Positions 63,700-64,000 of a DNA stretch of 64,000 nucleotides are shown here, one piece after another. Position numbers and translations under genes: made by a program. The notes below the pieces were generated by a model. The model was not told the DNA's origin. It did not search any database and worked only from the letters and a program-made list of their open reading frames with translations. Every line of letters begins with the position of its first letter. Position 1 is the stretch's first letter. Source of the DNA: Shinisaurus crocodilurus (lineage: Eukaryota; Chordata; Lepidosauria; Squamata; Shinisauridae); NCBI GenBank assembly GCA_021292165.1, contig CM037876.1, positions 311,314,492 to 311,378,491 on the forward strand, written 5' to 3'.

Positions 63700-64000
63700 T
63701 AAATCCAAGGACCGGGAGGAGGGGGCGGAGCTTGTGCTGATTGACAGAAGAGTGCGAGGAGTGACTTCGGTCCACGTGACTCTCCCGGGGTTGGAAGAAA
63801 AGCGACGGCAGCTTGCTTGGGAGTTTCAAATATACTCATTTTTAGGAGCCACTCCGGAGCGCGCGGCGATCGCTCCAGCCAGCAGCCCTAAGAAGCAACC
63901 CGCGGCAGCAGCAGCAGCAGCAGCAGCGAGCGCCTCTCCGCCGGCCCGACTCCGGATTTCCCCGCGTGAGCTTTTCCACGAGTCCTGTTCCACACTGGCT
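63700..64000 (+). promoter_or_regulatory. CpG-rich promoter or 5' UTR candidate
   Basis: Dense CpG (ggagcgcgcggcgatcgctc), a GC box gggggcggagc (63721-63731), tgattgacag (63737-63746, PBX/MEIS-like), an E-box ccacgtgac (63772-63780) and a (GCA)n tract at 63904-63927. No ATG in the last 150 bases, so it may be a 5' UTR with the start codon beyond the window. Direction is inferred from the asymmetry and not proven. Confidence 0.5.

Overview
The window reads as intergenic or intronic DNA from a squamate reptile, most likely a lizard. The evidence is its repeats: about a dozen tRNA-derived SINEs of the Sauria type (tRNA-like head, conserved body, TAAA-rich tail), several CR1 LINEs with the diagnostic octamer tail, many L2-type LINE 3' ends, 5S-rRNA-derived SINEs carrying a CR1-like tail, and palindromic hAT MITEs. 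No complete host protein gene is visible. Nearly every open frame of 60-170 codons is either a LINE remnant or chance.

Layout. 1-9.8 kb: an unclassified repeat (family R), a Sauria SINE, a CR1 carrying a 5S-SINE, a 1.7-kb CR1 with an almost intact reverse-transcriptase frame (3.76-5.46 kb), the first foldback hAT MITE, and an L2 split by a CR1. 9.8-21.2 kb: a young LINE 3' end with a C2H2-like finger, old CR1/L2 pieces, two Tigger-like elements and a SINE split by a CR1. 21.9-23.3 kb: a Helentron-like rolling-circle remnant with an OTU-protease fragment. 23.9-30.5 kb: two inverted, differently ordered copies of one composite repeat, with a four-element nested insertion between them. 31-50 kb: L2, Sauria SINEs, the 'GAGGAC' family (F) and more MITEs, separated by unique, partly GC-rich segments. 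51.5-56.5 kb: two copies of a hAT element built from GACTCG repeats, each with a perfect 8-bp target duplication, plus a candidate terminal coding exon at 54.47-54.58 kb. 56.5-63.2 kb: more L2, MITEs and short hairpins. The last ~300 bases are CpG-rich with promoter-like motifs and may be the upstream edge or 5' UTR of a plus-strand gene beyond the window.

The biology that can be read here is transposon history. Target-site duplications show at least three hAT-type groups. The foldback families insert at 8-bp sites with TA in the centre (the Buster-type rule), while the GACTCG elements do not follow it. Two MITE families with unrelated ends share the same inner palindrome. Several LINE copies carry perfect snap-back hairpins near truncation points. 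Family names rest on pattern recognition only; no database search was possible.
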